The position numbers and the translations under genes were made by a program. A DNA stretch of 46,351 bases from Rhodospirillaceae bacterium (GTDB taxonomy: Bacteria; Pseudomonadota; Alphaproteobacteria; Rhodospirillales; Casp-alpha2): NCBI GenBank assembly GCA_002706405.1, contig PALN01000012.1, positions 12,237-58,587 of the forward strand, read 5' to 3'. Positions 25,904-34,203 of the stretch are shown in pieces (the stretch's first letter is position 1; each line of letters begins with the position of its first letter). The notes beneath the pieces were generated by a model that was not told the DNA's origin, made no database searches, and saw nothing but the letters and a program-made list of their open reading frames with translations.

Positions 25904-27454
25904 ATGCGGGATTCAGAAGACCAGGAAGCCCCGTCGGAACTGTCCGGCACTGCCTCCGCCACCGGTCCGGATTGGCAGTCCATCGTCGACAGCATCGACA
26001 CGTCGATCCGCGCCTTTGACGCGGACGACCGGCTCGTCGCCTGGAACAAGGCGTTTACCGAGATTGCCGGCGGCCCGCCGCTGGAATGGCGCATCGGCAT
26101 GACCCAGTACGAGGTGCTGGAGCAGCTGGCCCGGCGCGGCTACTACGGCGACGGCGACCCGAAGGATCTCGCGGCCAAGCGCCTTCGCACCATCCGCAAC
26201 AACCGGGATCGCGGCGCGCCCGAGGAAATCGCCGTCCTGCCGCGCATGTTCCGCACCCGCAAACGGTTCTGGCGGGAAGACGGAATTCAGATCGCCACGT
26301 CGCGCAACATCGACCAGCAGACGATCATCGAACAGGAACTGGCCAACAAATCGGCGATCCTGAAAACCCTGTTCGAAACCCTGGACCAGCCTGCCTGCGT
26401 GATGGATCGCGATCATCGGATCATCGCCTGGAACGACAAGTTTCTGGAGATGGCCGGCGTTGATCCGCAGGATGCCCACGAGGGCATGCACATGCTCGAC
26501 ACCCTGACCAGTTCCGCGCGCCTCGGCAACCTCGGCAAGGGCGACCCGGAAGAACTGGCCCGCGCCCGCTATCGGCAAATCTGGAAGGATGGCGCCCCCG
26601 CCCCGCACGAAGTCATCCACCGGGCCGGCGGGCGGACGTTCGATGTTCACCGGGGGCGGCTGCCCGATGGCGGCGTGGTCTCCATCTTCAACGACGTGAC
26701 CGACCGCGCCCGCGCCGCCGAGGAACTGCGCGAGGCCAAGGCCCAGGCCGAGAACGCCAACGCGGTGAAGTCGGATTTCCTTGCCAATATGAGCCACGAA
26801 CTGCGCACCCCGCTGAACGCGATCATGGGCTTCGCGGAAATGATGATGCACACCAAGTTCGACGACCCCGCGCGCTATCAGGAATACGCCGGCGACATCC
26901 GGGGCAGCGCCGAGTTGTTGCTGAACATCATCAACGATCTTCTCGACCTGTCGCGGATCGAAGCCGGTAAAACCGAATTTCGCCTGGTTACCGTCGACCT
27001 GTACGACTGTGCCGCGACCTGCGTCGACCTGATCCAGCGCACGGACGGCGCCCAGCGCCTGACCCTCGAAAACCTGGTGCCCCGCGACTTTCCCCAAGTC
27101 CAACTGGACGAAACCTTCTTGCGCCAGGCCCTATTGAATCTGTTGTCCAACGCGGTCAAGGCGACTCCCGACGACGGGCGCATCACCGTTGCCGCCGAAA
27201 TGTCCGACGACGGGCGCTTCGCCCTGACCGTCGCCGATACGGGCATCGGCATGTCCCCGGAGATGGTGGAGACCGTGTTCAACCCCTATGACGGATCCGG
27301 CAACAGCTACGTGCGCAAGGAAAAGGGTACGGGATTGGGCCTGTCGATCGTCAAACGCCTGGTTGAAATGCTGCGCGGGGACGTCTCCATCGTAAGCGAA
27401 CCCGGCCACGGCACCGCCGTGCGCATGGATCTGCCCGTGCGATATGCGGAATGA
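25904..27454 (+). CDS. Soluble PAS-domain sensor histidine kinase
   Basis: 516 residues from the ATG at 25904 (GAGGGG ribosome site); a TTG 6 bp earlier is less likely. Two PAS-like domains (about residues 22-140 and 148-270, the latter with Ile-Ile-Ala-Trp-Asn-Asp-Lys-Phe) lead into a HisKA domain with Ser-His-Glu-Leu-Arg-Thr-Pro-Leu-Asn (His298) and a HATPase domain with N box Leu-Leu-Ser-Asn-Ala-Val-Lys, G1 Asp-Thr-Gly-Ile-Gly-Met and G2 Gly-Thr-Gly-Leu-Gly-Leu-Ser. No membrane segment and no receiver domain, so it is a cytoplasmic kinase. No response regulator gene is adjacent, so the partner is unknown. Confidence 0.93.
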   Translation: MRDSEDQEAPSELSGTASATGPDWQSIVDSIDTSIRAFDADDRLVAWNKAFTEIAGGPPLEWRIGMTQYEVLEQLARRGYYGDGDPKDLAAKRLRTIRNNRDRGAPEEIAVLPRMFRTRKRFWREDGIQIATSRNIDQQTIIEQELANKSAILKTLFETLDQPACVMDRDHRIIAWNDKFLEMAGVDPQDAHEGMHMLDTLTSSARLGNLGKGDPEELARARYRQIWKDGAPAPHEVIHRAGGRTFDVHRGRLPDGGVVSIFNDVTDRARAAEELREAKAQAENANAVKSDFLANMSHELRTPLNAIMGFAEMMMHTKFDDPARYQEYAGDIRGSAELLLNIINDLLDLSRIEAGKTEFRLVTVDLYDCAATCVDLIQRTDGAQRLTLENLVPRDFPQVQLDETFLRQALLNLLSNAVKATPDDGRITVAAEMSDDGRFALTVADTGIGMSPEMVETVFNPYDGSGNSYVRKEKGTGLGLSIVKRLVEMLRGDVSIVSEPGHGTAVRMDLPVRYAE

Positions 27455-27538
27455 CGCCCCCCTGTTCCGAACGGGGATTTCATCGCTATGATGATCGTGA
27501 ACACAGCATGATCCGGCCCTTACGTCAGGCCGCGTGAA

Positions 27539-27559
27539 CGCCACCGACGCACGGTGGCG
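27539..27559 (+). other. 8-bp perfect stem-loop after the histidine kinase gene
   Basis: CGCCACCG (27539-27546), loop ACGCA, CGGTGGCG (27552-27559). It lies in the 175-bp gap between the kinase and the DUF2254 gene. It lacks a U-run, so calling it a terminator is tentative. Confidence 0.4.
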
Positions 27560-27629
27560 CCATCAACTGGAAGCCAAAGGGCGCGATGGTTACTCAGCCA
27601 AAGCGTAAAAACGCATCCCTCTGACAAAA

Positions 27630-28907
27630 TTGATCAATTTCGCACGGGAAATCCGCACGGCCATGTGGTTCCGCCCGTCTGTTTACAGCCTGCTCGCCGC
27701 GGTCGTTGCGCTGCTCATCGCCGGGATCGACCAGTCGATTCCGGAAAGCGCGGCACGGCTGCTGCCGATCATCGACATCGAAGCCGCCAAGGACCTGCTT
27801 CGTCTTGTCGCCGCAGGCATGCTGACTGTCACCACCGTTACCCTGTCCGTGACCATGCTGGTCCTCAACCTCACGGCCAATCAGGCGTCCCCCCGCGCGG
27901 TTCCGGAATTGATGGCGGACCCGGTCACGCAGAACGCATTGTCGACATTCCTCGCCACGTTCGTGTTTGCGGTCACGGCGCTCGGCCTGTTCGGGTTCAA
28001 GGCGGTTTCCGACGCGGGCGTGACCCTGATTTTCGCCGTCGCCGTGTTCCTGGGCATTTGGGCCATTCGTTACCTCGTGCAGTGGATGCATCACGTCGCG
28101 GCGTCGTCCAAGCTCAACAGCATCATCGTGAAAATCCATAATCAGGCCGAAAGTTGCCTGAAAAACTACCTGTCCGCCGCGCCCCACGAAAGCGGTGACT
28201 TTCCCGCCTTGGATGGTGACGATGGCGAAACCATCCACGCCGGGAAAACGGGCTATGTCCAACTGATCAATATTGAAACGCTGGTACAGTCGGCGGACTC
28301 TCTGGACGTTTGCGTTCAGCTCCATGTTGCGGAAGGCGATTTTATCCACGACACCTCGGCGCTGATGACGGTATGGGGGGAAAAGTCGGCGGACGGAAAA
28401 GTGCAGGCCCGACTTTGCCGGTCCATCGCCCTCGGCAGCGAACGAACGCCGGAGAGCGATCCCTGCCTGGGCATTGAAATTCTAGCGGAGATTGCCTGCC
28501 GCGCCTTGTCGCCAGGCCTGAACGACCCGCAATCCGCCCTTGTCTGCATCAATTATCTGGGCGCCCTGCTGATCCACGCGGGCCGGATACCGGCGGCGGA
28601 ATACCCCGTGGACCGCATCAAAGGAGGACGCGTTAAACGCGTCGTCGTCAGCTTCGATCAGTTGTTGATCCGCGCGTTCCGCCCCGTCATCAGGGACGGT
28701 GGGGCCCAGGCGGAAGTCGTCATTCGCATCCTGGCGGTGCTGGAGGAAATGAGCCGGACCATCTCCACCGACCATTTGCAGGCCATCTCCAATGAAGCCG
28801 GCCGCGCCGCCGAGATGGCCCGCGCCAAATTGTCCCTTGATGCAGACAGGGAAGCCGTCACCCGGACCATCAAGGCGATCGACGCGGCGATCCGTGCAAG
28901 ACGCTAG
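27630..28907 (+). CDS. DUF2254 family membrane protein
   Basis: 425 residues from a TTG at 27630. The start is uncertain: an ATG at 27663 begins at the conserved Met-Trp-Phe-Arg-Pro segment, but family members usually carry about a dozen residues before it. Four membrane helices are visible in the first 150 residues (about 19-36, 53-78, 106-127, 131-150), followed by a soluble domain of about 270 residues with Gly-Tyr-Val-Gln-Leu-Ile-Asn and Gly-Ile-Glu-Ile-Leu-Ala-Glu-Ile-Ala-Cys-Arg-Ala-Leu-Ser-Pro-Gly-Leu-Asn-Asp-Pro, characteristic of DUF2254. Inner-membrane protein of unknown function. Monocistronic by spacing. Confidence 0.88.
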   Translation: MINFAREIRTAMWFRPSVYSLLAAVVALLIAGIDQSIPESAARLLPIIDIEAAKDLLRLVAAGMLTVTTVTLSVTMLVLNLTANQASPRAVPELMADPVTQNALSTFLATFVFAVTALGLFGFKAVSDAGVTLIFAVAVFLGIWAIRYLVQWMHHVAASSKLNSIIVKIHNQAESCLKNYLSAAPHESGDFPALDGDDGETIHAGKTGYVQLINIETLVQSADSLDVCVQLHVAEGDFIHDTSALMTVWGEKSADGKVQARLCRSIALGSERTPESDPCLGIEILAEIACRALSPGLNDPQSALVCINYLGALLIHAGRIPAAEYPVDRIKGGRVKRVVVSFDQLLIRAFRPVIRDGGAQAEVVIRILAVLEEMSRTISTDHLQAISNEAGRAAEMARAKLSLDADREAVTRTIKAIDAAIRARR

Positions 28908-29074
28908 GTTGCGGCATCCGCGATCGTGAATCCACTTGCCAGCGGAAACGGAAGCGGGTATTTCACGCGAGATGAACATGCACGATGCATTTCCGGCCCC
29001 GCTTCCCACTATTAAAGGGAAGATTAAAACCGCCACCACGAGGTGACGCGGGCCCGTTGCGTTGTGCGATATTT

Positions 29075-29111
29075 GCAAACGGCCCGCGGATACACCCCGC
29101 GGGCCGTTTGC
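29075..29111. repeat. Perfect 15-bp inverted repeat upstream of asd
   Basis: Left arm 29075-29089 (GCAAACGGCCCGCGG) and right arm 29097-29111 pair without mismatch around the 7-nt loop ATACACC. No U-run follows on either strand. It lies 168 bp after the DUF2254 stop and 74 bp before asd, where it could terminate the upstream transcript or structure the asd leader. A TATGAT sequence (29114-29119) directly after it may be a -10 box for asd. Confidence 0.6.
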
Positions 29112-29185
29112 GTTATGATACGCGCGTCGTCCCGCCCGGAATATTCGATCCGAAGGCCCCAAGGGACGTAAGGAGAGTTAAGACC

Positions 29186-30217
29186 ATGGGTTACAAAGTT
29201 GCCGTCGTCGGCGCCACGGGCAACGTGGGCCGTGAAGTAATGCAGATCATGGCCGAGCGGGAATTCCCCGCCGACGAGGTCGTGGCGCTGGCCTCCCCGC
29301 GCTCGGTCGGCCGCGAGATTTCCTATGGCGAGGACGACGTCCTCAAGGTGCAGAATCTCGAGACCTACGACTTCAAGGGCACCGACATCGTGCTGTCCAG
29401 CCCGGGGGCCAAGGTATCGGCCAAGTATTCGCCGATCGCCGCCGCCGCCGGCGCCGTCGTGATCGACAACACCAGCCAGTTCCGCATGGACCCGGACGTG
29501 CCCCTGGTGGTGCCCGAGGTCAATCCCGACGCACTGGCCGGCTATGCCAAGCGCAACATCATCGCCAACCCCAACTGCTCGACCATCCAGATGGTGGTGG
29601 CGCTGAAGCCGCTGCACGACCTGCAGCCGATCAAGCGCGTAGTGGTTTCGACCTACCAGTCCGTGTCGGGCGCCGGCAAGGCGGGCATGGACGAGCTGTT
29701 CAATCAGACGCGCGGCATCTATTCCAACGAACCGTTCCACAAGTACCAGGAAAAGTTCACCAAGCAGATCGCCTTCAACTGCATCCCCCATATCGACGTG
29801 TTCATGGACGACGGGTCGACCAAGGAGGAATGGAAGATGGTGGTCGAGACCAAGAAGATCCTGGACCCGGACATCGCCGTTCATGCGACCTGCGTGCGCG
29901 TACCCGTGTTCATCGGCCATGCGGAAGCGGTCAACGTGGAATTCGAATATCCGGTCACCGTCGACGAGGTGCGCAAGGCCCTGCGCAAGGCGCCCGGCGT
30001 GACCGTCGTCGATCATCAGGCCGACGAAGGCTACGTGACGCCGATCGAATGCGCCGGCGAAGACCCGGTCTACGTGTCGCGCATCCGCAAGGACCCGACC
30101 GTCGAACACGGCATCAGCATGTGGGTGGTGGCCGACAACCTGCGCAAGGGTGCGGCTCTCAACACGGTGCAGATCGCCGAAGAGCTGATCCGCTCCTACA
30201 TGCGCAAGGCGGCCTGA
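29186..30217 (+). CDS. asd: Aspartate-semialdehyde dehydrogenase
   Basis: 343 residues from the ATG at 29186, fixed by the AAGGAGAG ribosome site; the longer open frame to 28985 is not used. It reduces aspartyl phosphate to aspartate semialdehyde with NADPH, at the branch to lysine/diaminopimelate, threonine and methionine. Seen: Gly-Ala-Thr-Gly-Asn-Val-Gly at the N terminus, and the catalytic cysteine in Asn-Pro-Asn-Cys-Ser-Thr (C131). It is followed after 4 bp by the cytochrome c gene, which is metabolically unrelated. Confidence 0.97.
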   Translation: MGYKVAVVGATGNVGREVMQIMAEREFPADEVVALASPRSVGREISYGEDDVLKVQNLETYDFKGTDIVLSSPGAKVSAKYSPIAAAAGAVVIDNTSQFRMDPDVPLVVPEVNPDALAGYAKRNIIANPNCSTIQMVVALKPLHDLQPIKRVVVSTYQSVSGAGKAGMDELFNQTRGIYSNEPFHKYQEKFTKQIAFNCIPHIDVFMDDGSTKEEWKMVVETKKILDPDIAVHATCVRVPVFIGHAEAVNVEFEYPVTVDEVRKALRKAPGVTVVDHQADEGYVTPIECAGEDPVYVSRIRKDPTVEHGISMWVVADNLRKGAALNTVQIAEELIRSYMRKAA

Positions 30218-30221
30218 CCCC

Positions 30222-30749
30222 ATGACGACACAGGCGACGCAAACACCCGCGCCCCGGCACAGCCGCCTCGGCCTTTGGTTCGGCCTGGGCGCGATCGTGA
30301 TTTGCGCCGCCATCGTCGCCTATATCGACAGTCAGCGCCCGGCCCAAATGAGCCTGGCCGATGCCGAGAACCGAAAGCAGGTGGAACTGGGCGAGCAGAC
30401 TTATCAGCAGAACTGCCTCGCCTGTCATGGGCTCAAGCTGAAGGGCAAGCCGTCGTGGGAAGTGGGCTCAGCCAAACAGGCGGGCATTCCGCTTTCCGCC
30501 GACGGCACCACCTGGCATCTGTCCGACCGCCATCTGTTCGACGCCATCGCCACCGGCCAGCGCCTCAAGGCGGGCACGACCAAACAGATTCACGACACCG
30601 CCTACGGCAAGGCCCAGGGTGGGCCGTTGTCGGACAAGGAAATCTGGGCCCTGATCGCCTATTTCAAGACCACCTGGACCGCCCGCCAGATCGAATCCCA
30701 AAAGGAAACGGATCTGCGCGAACGGCCCGCGGTTCCCGCTTCCAAATGA
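30222..30749 (+). CDS. Membrane-anchored monoheme cytochrome c without an axial methionine
   Basis: 175 residues. One N-terminal membrane helix (about residues 16-35) anchors a periplasmic class-I-like cytochrome c domain with heme site Cys-Leu-Ala-Cys-His (C65, C68, H69) and the C-terminal helix Leu-Ser-Asp-Lys-Glu-Ile-Trp-Ala-Leu-Ile-Ala-Tyr-Phe-Lys. The only methionines are at 1 and 43, so the usual Met axial ligand after CxxCH is absent; where Met-Pro-Ala-Phe-Gly is expected there is His-Asp-Thr-Ala-Tyr-Gly (His124). His124 or another residue may be the sixth ligand. Its stop overlaps the multicopper oxidase ATG by 4 bp, so the two probably form an electron-transfer pair. Confidence 0.88.
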   Translation: MTTQATQTPAPRHSRLGLWFGLGAIVICAAIVAYIDSQRPAQMSLADAENRKQVELGEQTYQQNCLACHGLKLKGKPSWEVGSAKQAGIPLSADGTTWHLSDRHLFDAIATGQRLKAGTTKQIHDTAYGKAQGGPLSDKEIWALIAYFKTTWTARQIESQKETDLRERPAVPASK

Positions 30750-32200
30750 CCGGCTGGCCGGTTTCGCGCCGCAAGGCGCTGGCCGGTATCGCCGCTGCGG
30801 CGGGAGCATCCCTGATCTCCGTCACCTTGCCGCCGCTGGCCCGCGCCAAGGGAAACATCCGCGACGTTCGCCTGAAGGCGGCGCCGGCGACCGCGCGGCT
30901 GGTCGGCCCCGACGGGCCCGAAACGGCCGTCTGGGCCTATGACGGGCGCACGCCGGGCCCGGTGATCCGCGCCCTGCAGGGCGAGCGCCTGCGCGTCCAT
31001 GTCGAAAACGCCCTGCAACAGCCGACCACGGTGCATTGGCACGGCATCCGCCTGGCCAACGCCATGGACGGCGTGCCCTACCTGACCCAGCCGCCGATCG
31101 AACCCGGCCAGACCTTCACCTACGAATTCGACGCCTTCGACGCCGGCACCTTTTGGTATCATCCGCATTTCAATTCATCGGAACAGGTCGCCATGGGCCT
31201 GGCCGGGGCGCTCATCATCGACGAGCCCGCCCCGCCGCCGGTCGACCGCGACGTGCTGTGGGTGATCGACGACTGGCGCCTGACCAAGGACGCGGCCATC
31301 GCGTCGTTCGACCGGGCGTTCCACGACATGGTCCACGGCGGGCGGTTCGGCAATACGGTGACCGTCAACGGACAGATCGCCAACGACGTGCCGGTCACGC
31401 CGGGGGAACGCATCCGCCTGCGCATCGTCAACGTCGCCAACGCGCGCATCTTCCGCTTGATCTTCAGCGGCCACCGGCCGTGGCTGGCCGCCATCGACGG
31501 ACACCCCGTCCCGCCCCGCCAGTTCGAGGAAGGCCAGCTGATCATCGCCCCCGGCAGCCGCGCCGACCTGATCATCGATATGGACGGCAAGGCCGGCGAA
31601 CGCTTCACCGTGATCGATAATTCGCCCGAGGGCATCCGCTACCGCCTGGCCGATCTGGTCTATGGCGCGGCGCCGGCAACATCCGGCGCGGCGCACGGGA
31701 CGCCCGAGGCCTGGGCCGACAACCCGATTGCCGAACCGGACCTGGACACCGCGACGCGCCTGGAGCTGGTCATGGAAGGCGGCGCGATGGGCGGACTGCA
31801 GACCGCCCGATACAAGGGCGAGACACTGACCGGCCGCGAACTGGCGCGCCAACACGGCATGGTCTGGTCTTTCAACGGGGTCGTCCATCCACCCATGCAG
31901 TACGGCGACAACCACCACGCCCCCATGTTCACCTTCAAGAAGGGGGAAAGCGTGATCCTGGCGATCCGCAACGACACCGCCTTCGAACACCCCATCCACC
32001 TGCACGGTCACACCTTCCGCGTGCTGACGCGGAATGGCAAACCGGACCCGGTCCGGCCCTGGCAGGACACGGTGCTGCTGCCCGTCGACGGCGAGGCGGA
32101 AATCGCCTTCGTCGCCGACAACACGGGCGACTGGATGCTCCACTGCCATATCCTGGAACACCAAAAGTCCGGGATGATGGGCTACTTCAAGGTCGCTTAG
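30746..32200 (+). CDS. Tat-exported multicopper oxidase
   Basis: 484 residues from the ATG at 30746; the long open frame to 30275 is a shadow of the cytochrome gene. A twin-arginine signal (Ser-Arg-Arg-Lys-Ala-Leu-Ala-Gly) ends near Ala-Arg-Ala (residue 34). All four copper motifs are present: His-Trp-His-Gly (97-100), His-Pro-His (139-141), His-Pro-Ile-His-Leu-His (415-420) and His-Cys-His-x3-His-x4-Met (466-477), giving a T1 centre with axial Met477 and a trinuclear cluster. No Met-rich copper-sensing insert as in CueO. Periplasmic; couples oxidation of a substrate, perhaps the adjacent cytochrome c, to oxygen reduction. It ends 4 bp into the convergent Asp-box gene. Confidence 0.93.
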   Translation: MTGWPVSRRKALAGIAAAAGASLISVTLPPLARAKGNIRDVRLKAAPATARLVGPDGPETAVWAYDGRTPGPVIRALQGERLRVHVENALQQPTTVHWHGIRLANAMDGVPYLTQPPIEPGQTFTYEFDAFDAGTFWYHPHFNSSEQVAMGLAGALIIDEPAPPPVDRDVLWVIDDWRLTKDAAIASFDRAFHDMVHGGRFGNTVTVNGQIANDVPVTPGERIRLRIVNVANARIFRLIFSGHRPWLAAIDGHPVPPRQFEEGQLIIAPGSRADLIIDMDGKAGERFTVIDNSPEGIRYRLADLVYGAAPATSGAAHGTPEAWADNPIAEPDLDTATRLELVMEGGAMGGLQTARYKGETLTGRELARQHGMVWSFNGVVHPPMQYGDNHHAPMFTFKKGESVILAIRNDTAFEHPIHLHGHTFRVLTRNGKPDPVRPWQDTVLLPVDGEAEIAFVADNTGDWMLHCHILEHQKSGMMGYFKVA

Positions 32201-33276
32201 GCGAACCTGACCGCCGCCACCGGCGGCAGGCGCGCATCCAGCGCGGTCCAGCTGTCGCCGGCGTCTTCCGAAATCCACATGCCGCCCGAGGTCGAGCCGA
32301 AGGCCAGCCGCTCACCCGTGCCGTCCACCGCGAGCGCATGGCGGTAGACCAGGTCATAGGCATGGCGCTGAGGCAGGCCCTTGGACAGAACGTCGAACGT
32401 CTTGCCGCCGTCGCGGGTGCGCGAGACGACCAGCTTGCCGTCCTTGGGGATGCGCCGTTCGTCCTTTTCCGCCGGCACGAACCAGGCCGTCTGCCCATCC
32501 GTCGGATGGGCCTGCACGGCGAAGCCGAAGCCCGTGGGCTTGGCCGCCGTCACCATCACCCAGTTCTCGCCGCCGTCGGTGGAGCGGAAGACGGCGCTGT
32601 GATGCTGGCACCACATGACGTCGGGCGCGGCCGGACATTGGGCCAGTTGATGGATGTCCTGGGGGATGGGGTCGCCCTGCTGGTCCGGCGGCATGTATTC
32701 GTTGGTCATGCCCTTGTTGATGACGGACCAGGTTTTTCCCTCGTCCCGCGTCGCCCAGACCCCGCCTGTGGACACGCCGACGGTGACATGGGCGGGGTCG
32801 CGGGGGTCGACCAGGACGGAGGACAATCCCGGCTGCTCCCCACCGGCGACGCCGAACCATTTCTTGCGGTCCGGATGCAGCCACAGGCTCTCGACCAGGG
32901 ACCAGGTTTCGCCCAGGTCGTCGGAACGAAACAGGCCGCCCGGCATGGTGCCGGCGTAAAGCCGCCCCGGCACGCCGCCCGGCGTGAAGTTCCAAATGCG
33001 CCCGAGGGTCCAGGGGTGCGGGTCGTCGTCGGCATCATCCGGCTTTTCCGGAAAGGTCGGCATGGCCATTTCCGACCACGTCCCTTTGGTGTCGCGGCGC
33101 CACAGCTTGGGCCCGAAATGGCCCAGGTCGGGGGCGGCGAGCGTCATACCGTCGATGGTCAGGACGGCGGAAATGGGGTCGCCCAGGAAATGGCTGGCGA
33201 CGATGTCCCAGCCGCCGGTCTTGCGGGCGATTTCGAACAGGCCCTTGCGGGTCGCCACCTGCAGCAGATCACTCAT
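32197..33276 (-). CDS. Asp-box (BNR) beta-propeller protein, sialidase-like fold
   Basis: 359 residues from the ATG at 33276 (AAAGGA ribosome site); a GTG immediately before it is possible. At least five Asp-box repeats are seen: Phe-Arg-Ser-Asp-Asp-Leu-Gly-Glu-Thr-Trp, Trp-Ala-Thr-Arg-Asp-Glu-Gly-Lys-Thr-Trp, Phe-Arg-Ser-Thr-Asp-Gly-Gly-Glu-Asn-Trp, Ser-Arg-Thr-Arg-Asp-Gly-Gly-Lys-Thr-Phe and Trp-Ile-Ser-Glu-Asp-Ala-Gly-Asp-Ser-Trp. No signal peptide, so cytoplasmic. Such proteins are often labelled exo-alpha-sialidase or glycosyl hydrolase, but no catalytic set is clear and activity is unproven. It sits 17 bp after a ThiS/MoaD-like gene. Confidence 0.85.
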   Translation of the reverse strand: MSDLLQVATRKGLFEIARKTGGWDIVASHFLGDPISAVLTIDGMTLAAPDLGHFGPKLWRRDTKGTWSEMAMPTFPEKPDDADDDPHPWTLGRIWNFTPGGVPGRLYAGTMPGGLFRSDDLGETWSLVESLWLHPDRKKWFGVAGGEQPGLSSVLVDPRDPAHVTVGVSTGGVWATRDEGKTWSVINKGMTNEYMPPDQQGDPIPQDIHQLAQCPAAPDVMWCQHHSAVFRSTDGGENWVMVTAAKPTGFGFAVQAHPTDGQTAWFVPAEKDERRIPKDGKLVVSRTRDGGKTFDVLSKGLPQRHAYDLVYRHALAVDGTGERLAFGSTSGGMWISEDAGDSWTALDARLPPVAAVRFA

Positions 33277-33293
33277 CACTCGGTCCTTTAACT

Positions 33294-33569
33294 TCAGCCC
33301 CCAGAGAGGGCTTGGAAAACGTGAATTTCTTCGTCCGGCCCCACGGGGTCGGTCAGTTTTTCGCGGTCCCGGGCCGGCTTGCCCGCGACGAACACCGCGA
33401 CATGACGGCGCAGTGCGCCCTGGTCGTCGAGGATGTAGCTTTGGAGTGCCGGATGGTCCGTGAACACGGCGGCCAGCGCCGCGCCCAGGGTTGCTGCCGC
33501 CGGCCCCACATCGACGCTGGGGGCCGGCAGGAAGCGTTCCAACTGGCTGGTGAAGTGGACGGTCGGCAT
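33294..33569 (-). CDS. MoaD/ThiS-like ubiquitin-fold protein
   Basis: 91 residues from the ATG at 33569. The C terminus Val-Phe-Gln-Ala-Leu-Ser-Gly-Gly carries the diglycine tail of sulfur-carrier proteins, and the body (Val-His-Phe-Thr-Ser-Gln-Leu; Val-Ala-Val-Phe-Val-Ala-Gly-Lys; Pro-Val-Gly-Pro-Asp-Glu-Glu-Ile-His-Val-Phe-Gln-Ala) fits the MoaD/ThiS fold. In true carriers an E1-like enzyme adenylates and thiolates the terminal Gly. No moeB, thiF, moaE or thiG is nearby; the partner gene is the Asp-box protein downstream. It follows the SRPBCC gene with 4 bp between. Confidence 0.85.
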   Translation of the reverse strand: MPTVHFTSQLERFLPAPSVDVGPAAATLGAALAAVFTDHPALQSYILDDQGALRRHVAVFVAGKPARDREKLTDPVGPDEEIHVFQALSGG

Positions 33570-33573
33570 GATG

Positions 33574-34044
33574 TCACAGGGTCGCAACGAAATCGCCGAG
33601 GCGTTCCAGACTTGCGCCCCAGCCCTCGCCATGGGCCTGGCAGTCGTCTTCGCTGGCGAAGGATTCGTGACGCAGCGTCAGCTTGGTGCCGGTCGCCGTT
33701 TCTTCAAGCGTGACCGTGACCAGGGTCTCCCCGCCCTTGAAACCTTCGCCGTTGTCCCAGGACCAGGTAAAGACCAGGCGTTCCGGCGCCTCGATCTTGC
33801 AGTAGACACCGAAAATACGATGCGTCTGGCCGTTGGACAGTTTCATGACGGCGCTGAATTCGCCGCCGACCCTCAGGTCGTTGGTGAATTTAACGTCGCC
33901 CGTTTCGGCGCAGCCCCACCAGCGGACGATGTGTTCGGGCTGCGTCCAGGCCTTGAAAACCAGGGCGCGCGGCGCGGCGAGGTCGCGCGTCAGCAACAGG
34001 GCCGTACGGGGTGTTTCAAGTTCCGTTGTTTCCATTGAATCCAT
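33574..34044 (-). CDS. SRPBCC/AHSA1-domain protein paired with ArsR regulator
   Basis: 156 residues from the ATG at 34044, preceded by a GGGAGGGG ribosome site. The AHSA1 (Hsp90 ATPase activator-like) START fold is seen in Thr-Arg-Asp-Leu-Ala-Ala-Pro-Arg-Ala-Leu-Val-Phe-Lys-Ala-Trp-Thr-Gln-Pro-Glu, Trp-Trp-Gly, Asp-Leu-Arg-Val-Gly-Gly-Glu-Phe and a C-terminal Gly-Trp-Gly-Ala-Ser-Leu-Glu-Arg-Leu. It likely binds a small hydrophobic ligand; specific function unknown. ArsR-SRPBCC pairs are a common bacterial arrangement. The regulator lies 145 bp upstream on the same strand. Confidence 0.9.
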   Translation of the reverse strand: MDSMETTELETPRTALLLTRDLAAPRALVFKAWTQPEHIVRWWGCAETGDVKFTNDLRVGGEFSAVMKLSNGQTHRIFGVYCKIEAPERLVFTWSWDNGEGFKGGETLVTVTLEETATGTKLTLRHESFASEDDCQAHGEGWGASLERLGDFVATL

Positions 34045-34101
34045 GTCTGCCCCTCCCGGGGAAATGGTTAAGTGAATCGAGTTGCTATTCAGGGGGCCGC
34101 C

Positions 34102-34203
34102 CTAGGGACCGAACCGGACCGCACGTTCACGTTCGCCGCGGACGCGGTCGCGGACGGCCGTCACCCGGCGCGAAGCCTCGAACACGATGTCAGTGCTGCT
34201 CAT
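34102..34203 (-). pseudogene. 33-codon ORF resembling the start of an SRPBCC gene, possible remnant
   Basis: It begins with an ATG (34203) inside the arsR end, overlapping its stop by 14 bp, the position where ArsR-paired SRPBCC genes often start. The peptide opens Met-Ser-Ser-Thr-Asp-Ile-Val-Phe-Glu and continues with a Arg-Arg-Val-x3-Arg-Asp-Arg-Val pattern like the first strand and helix of AHSA1 proteins. It then runs into Arg/Glu-rich sequence and a stop. No other frame continues the domain. It may be a decayed duplicate or only a translational link to the intact SRPBCC gene at 34044. Confidence 0.25.

Noticed and set aside
30275..30745. N-terminal extension of the multicopper oxidase frame
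   Set aside because: It lies entirely over the cytochrome c gene in another frame; the ATG at 30746 gives a twin-arginine signal.
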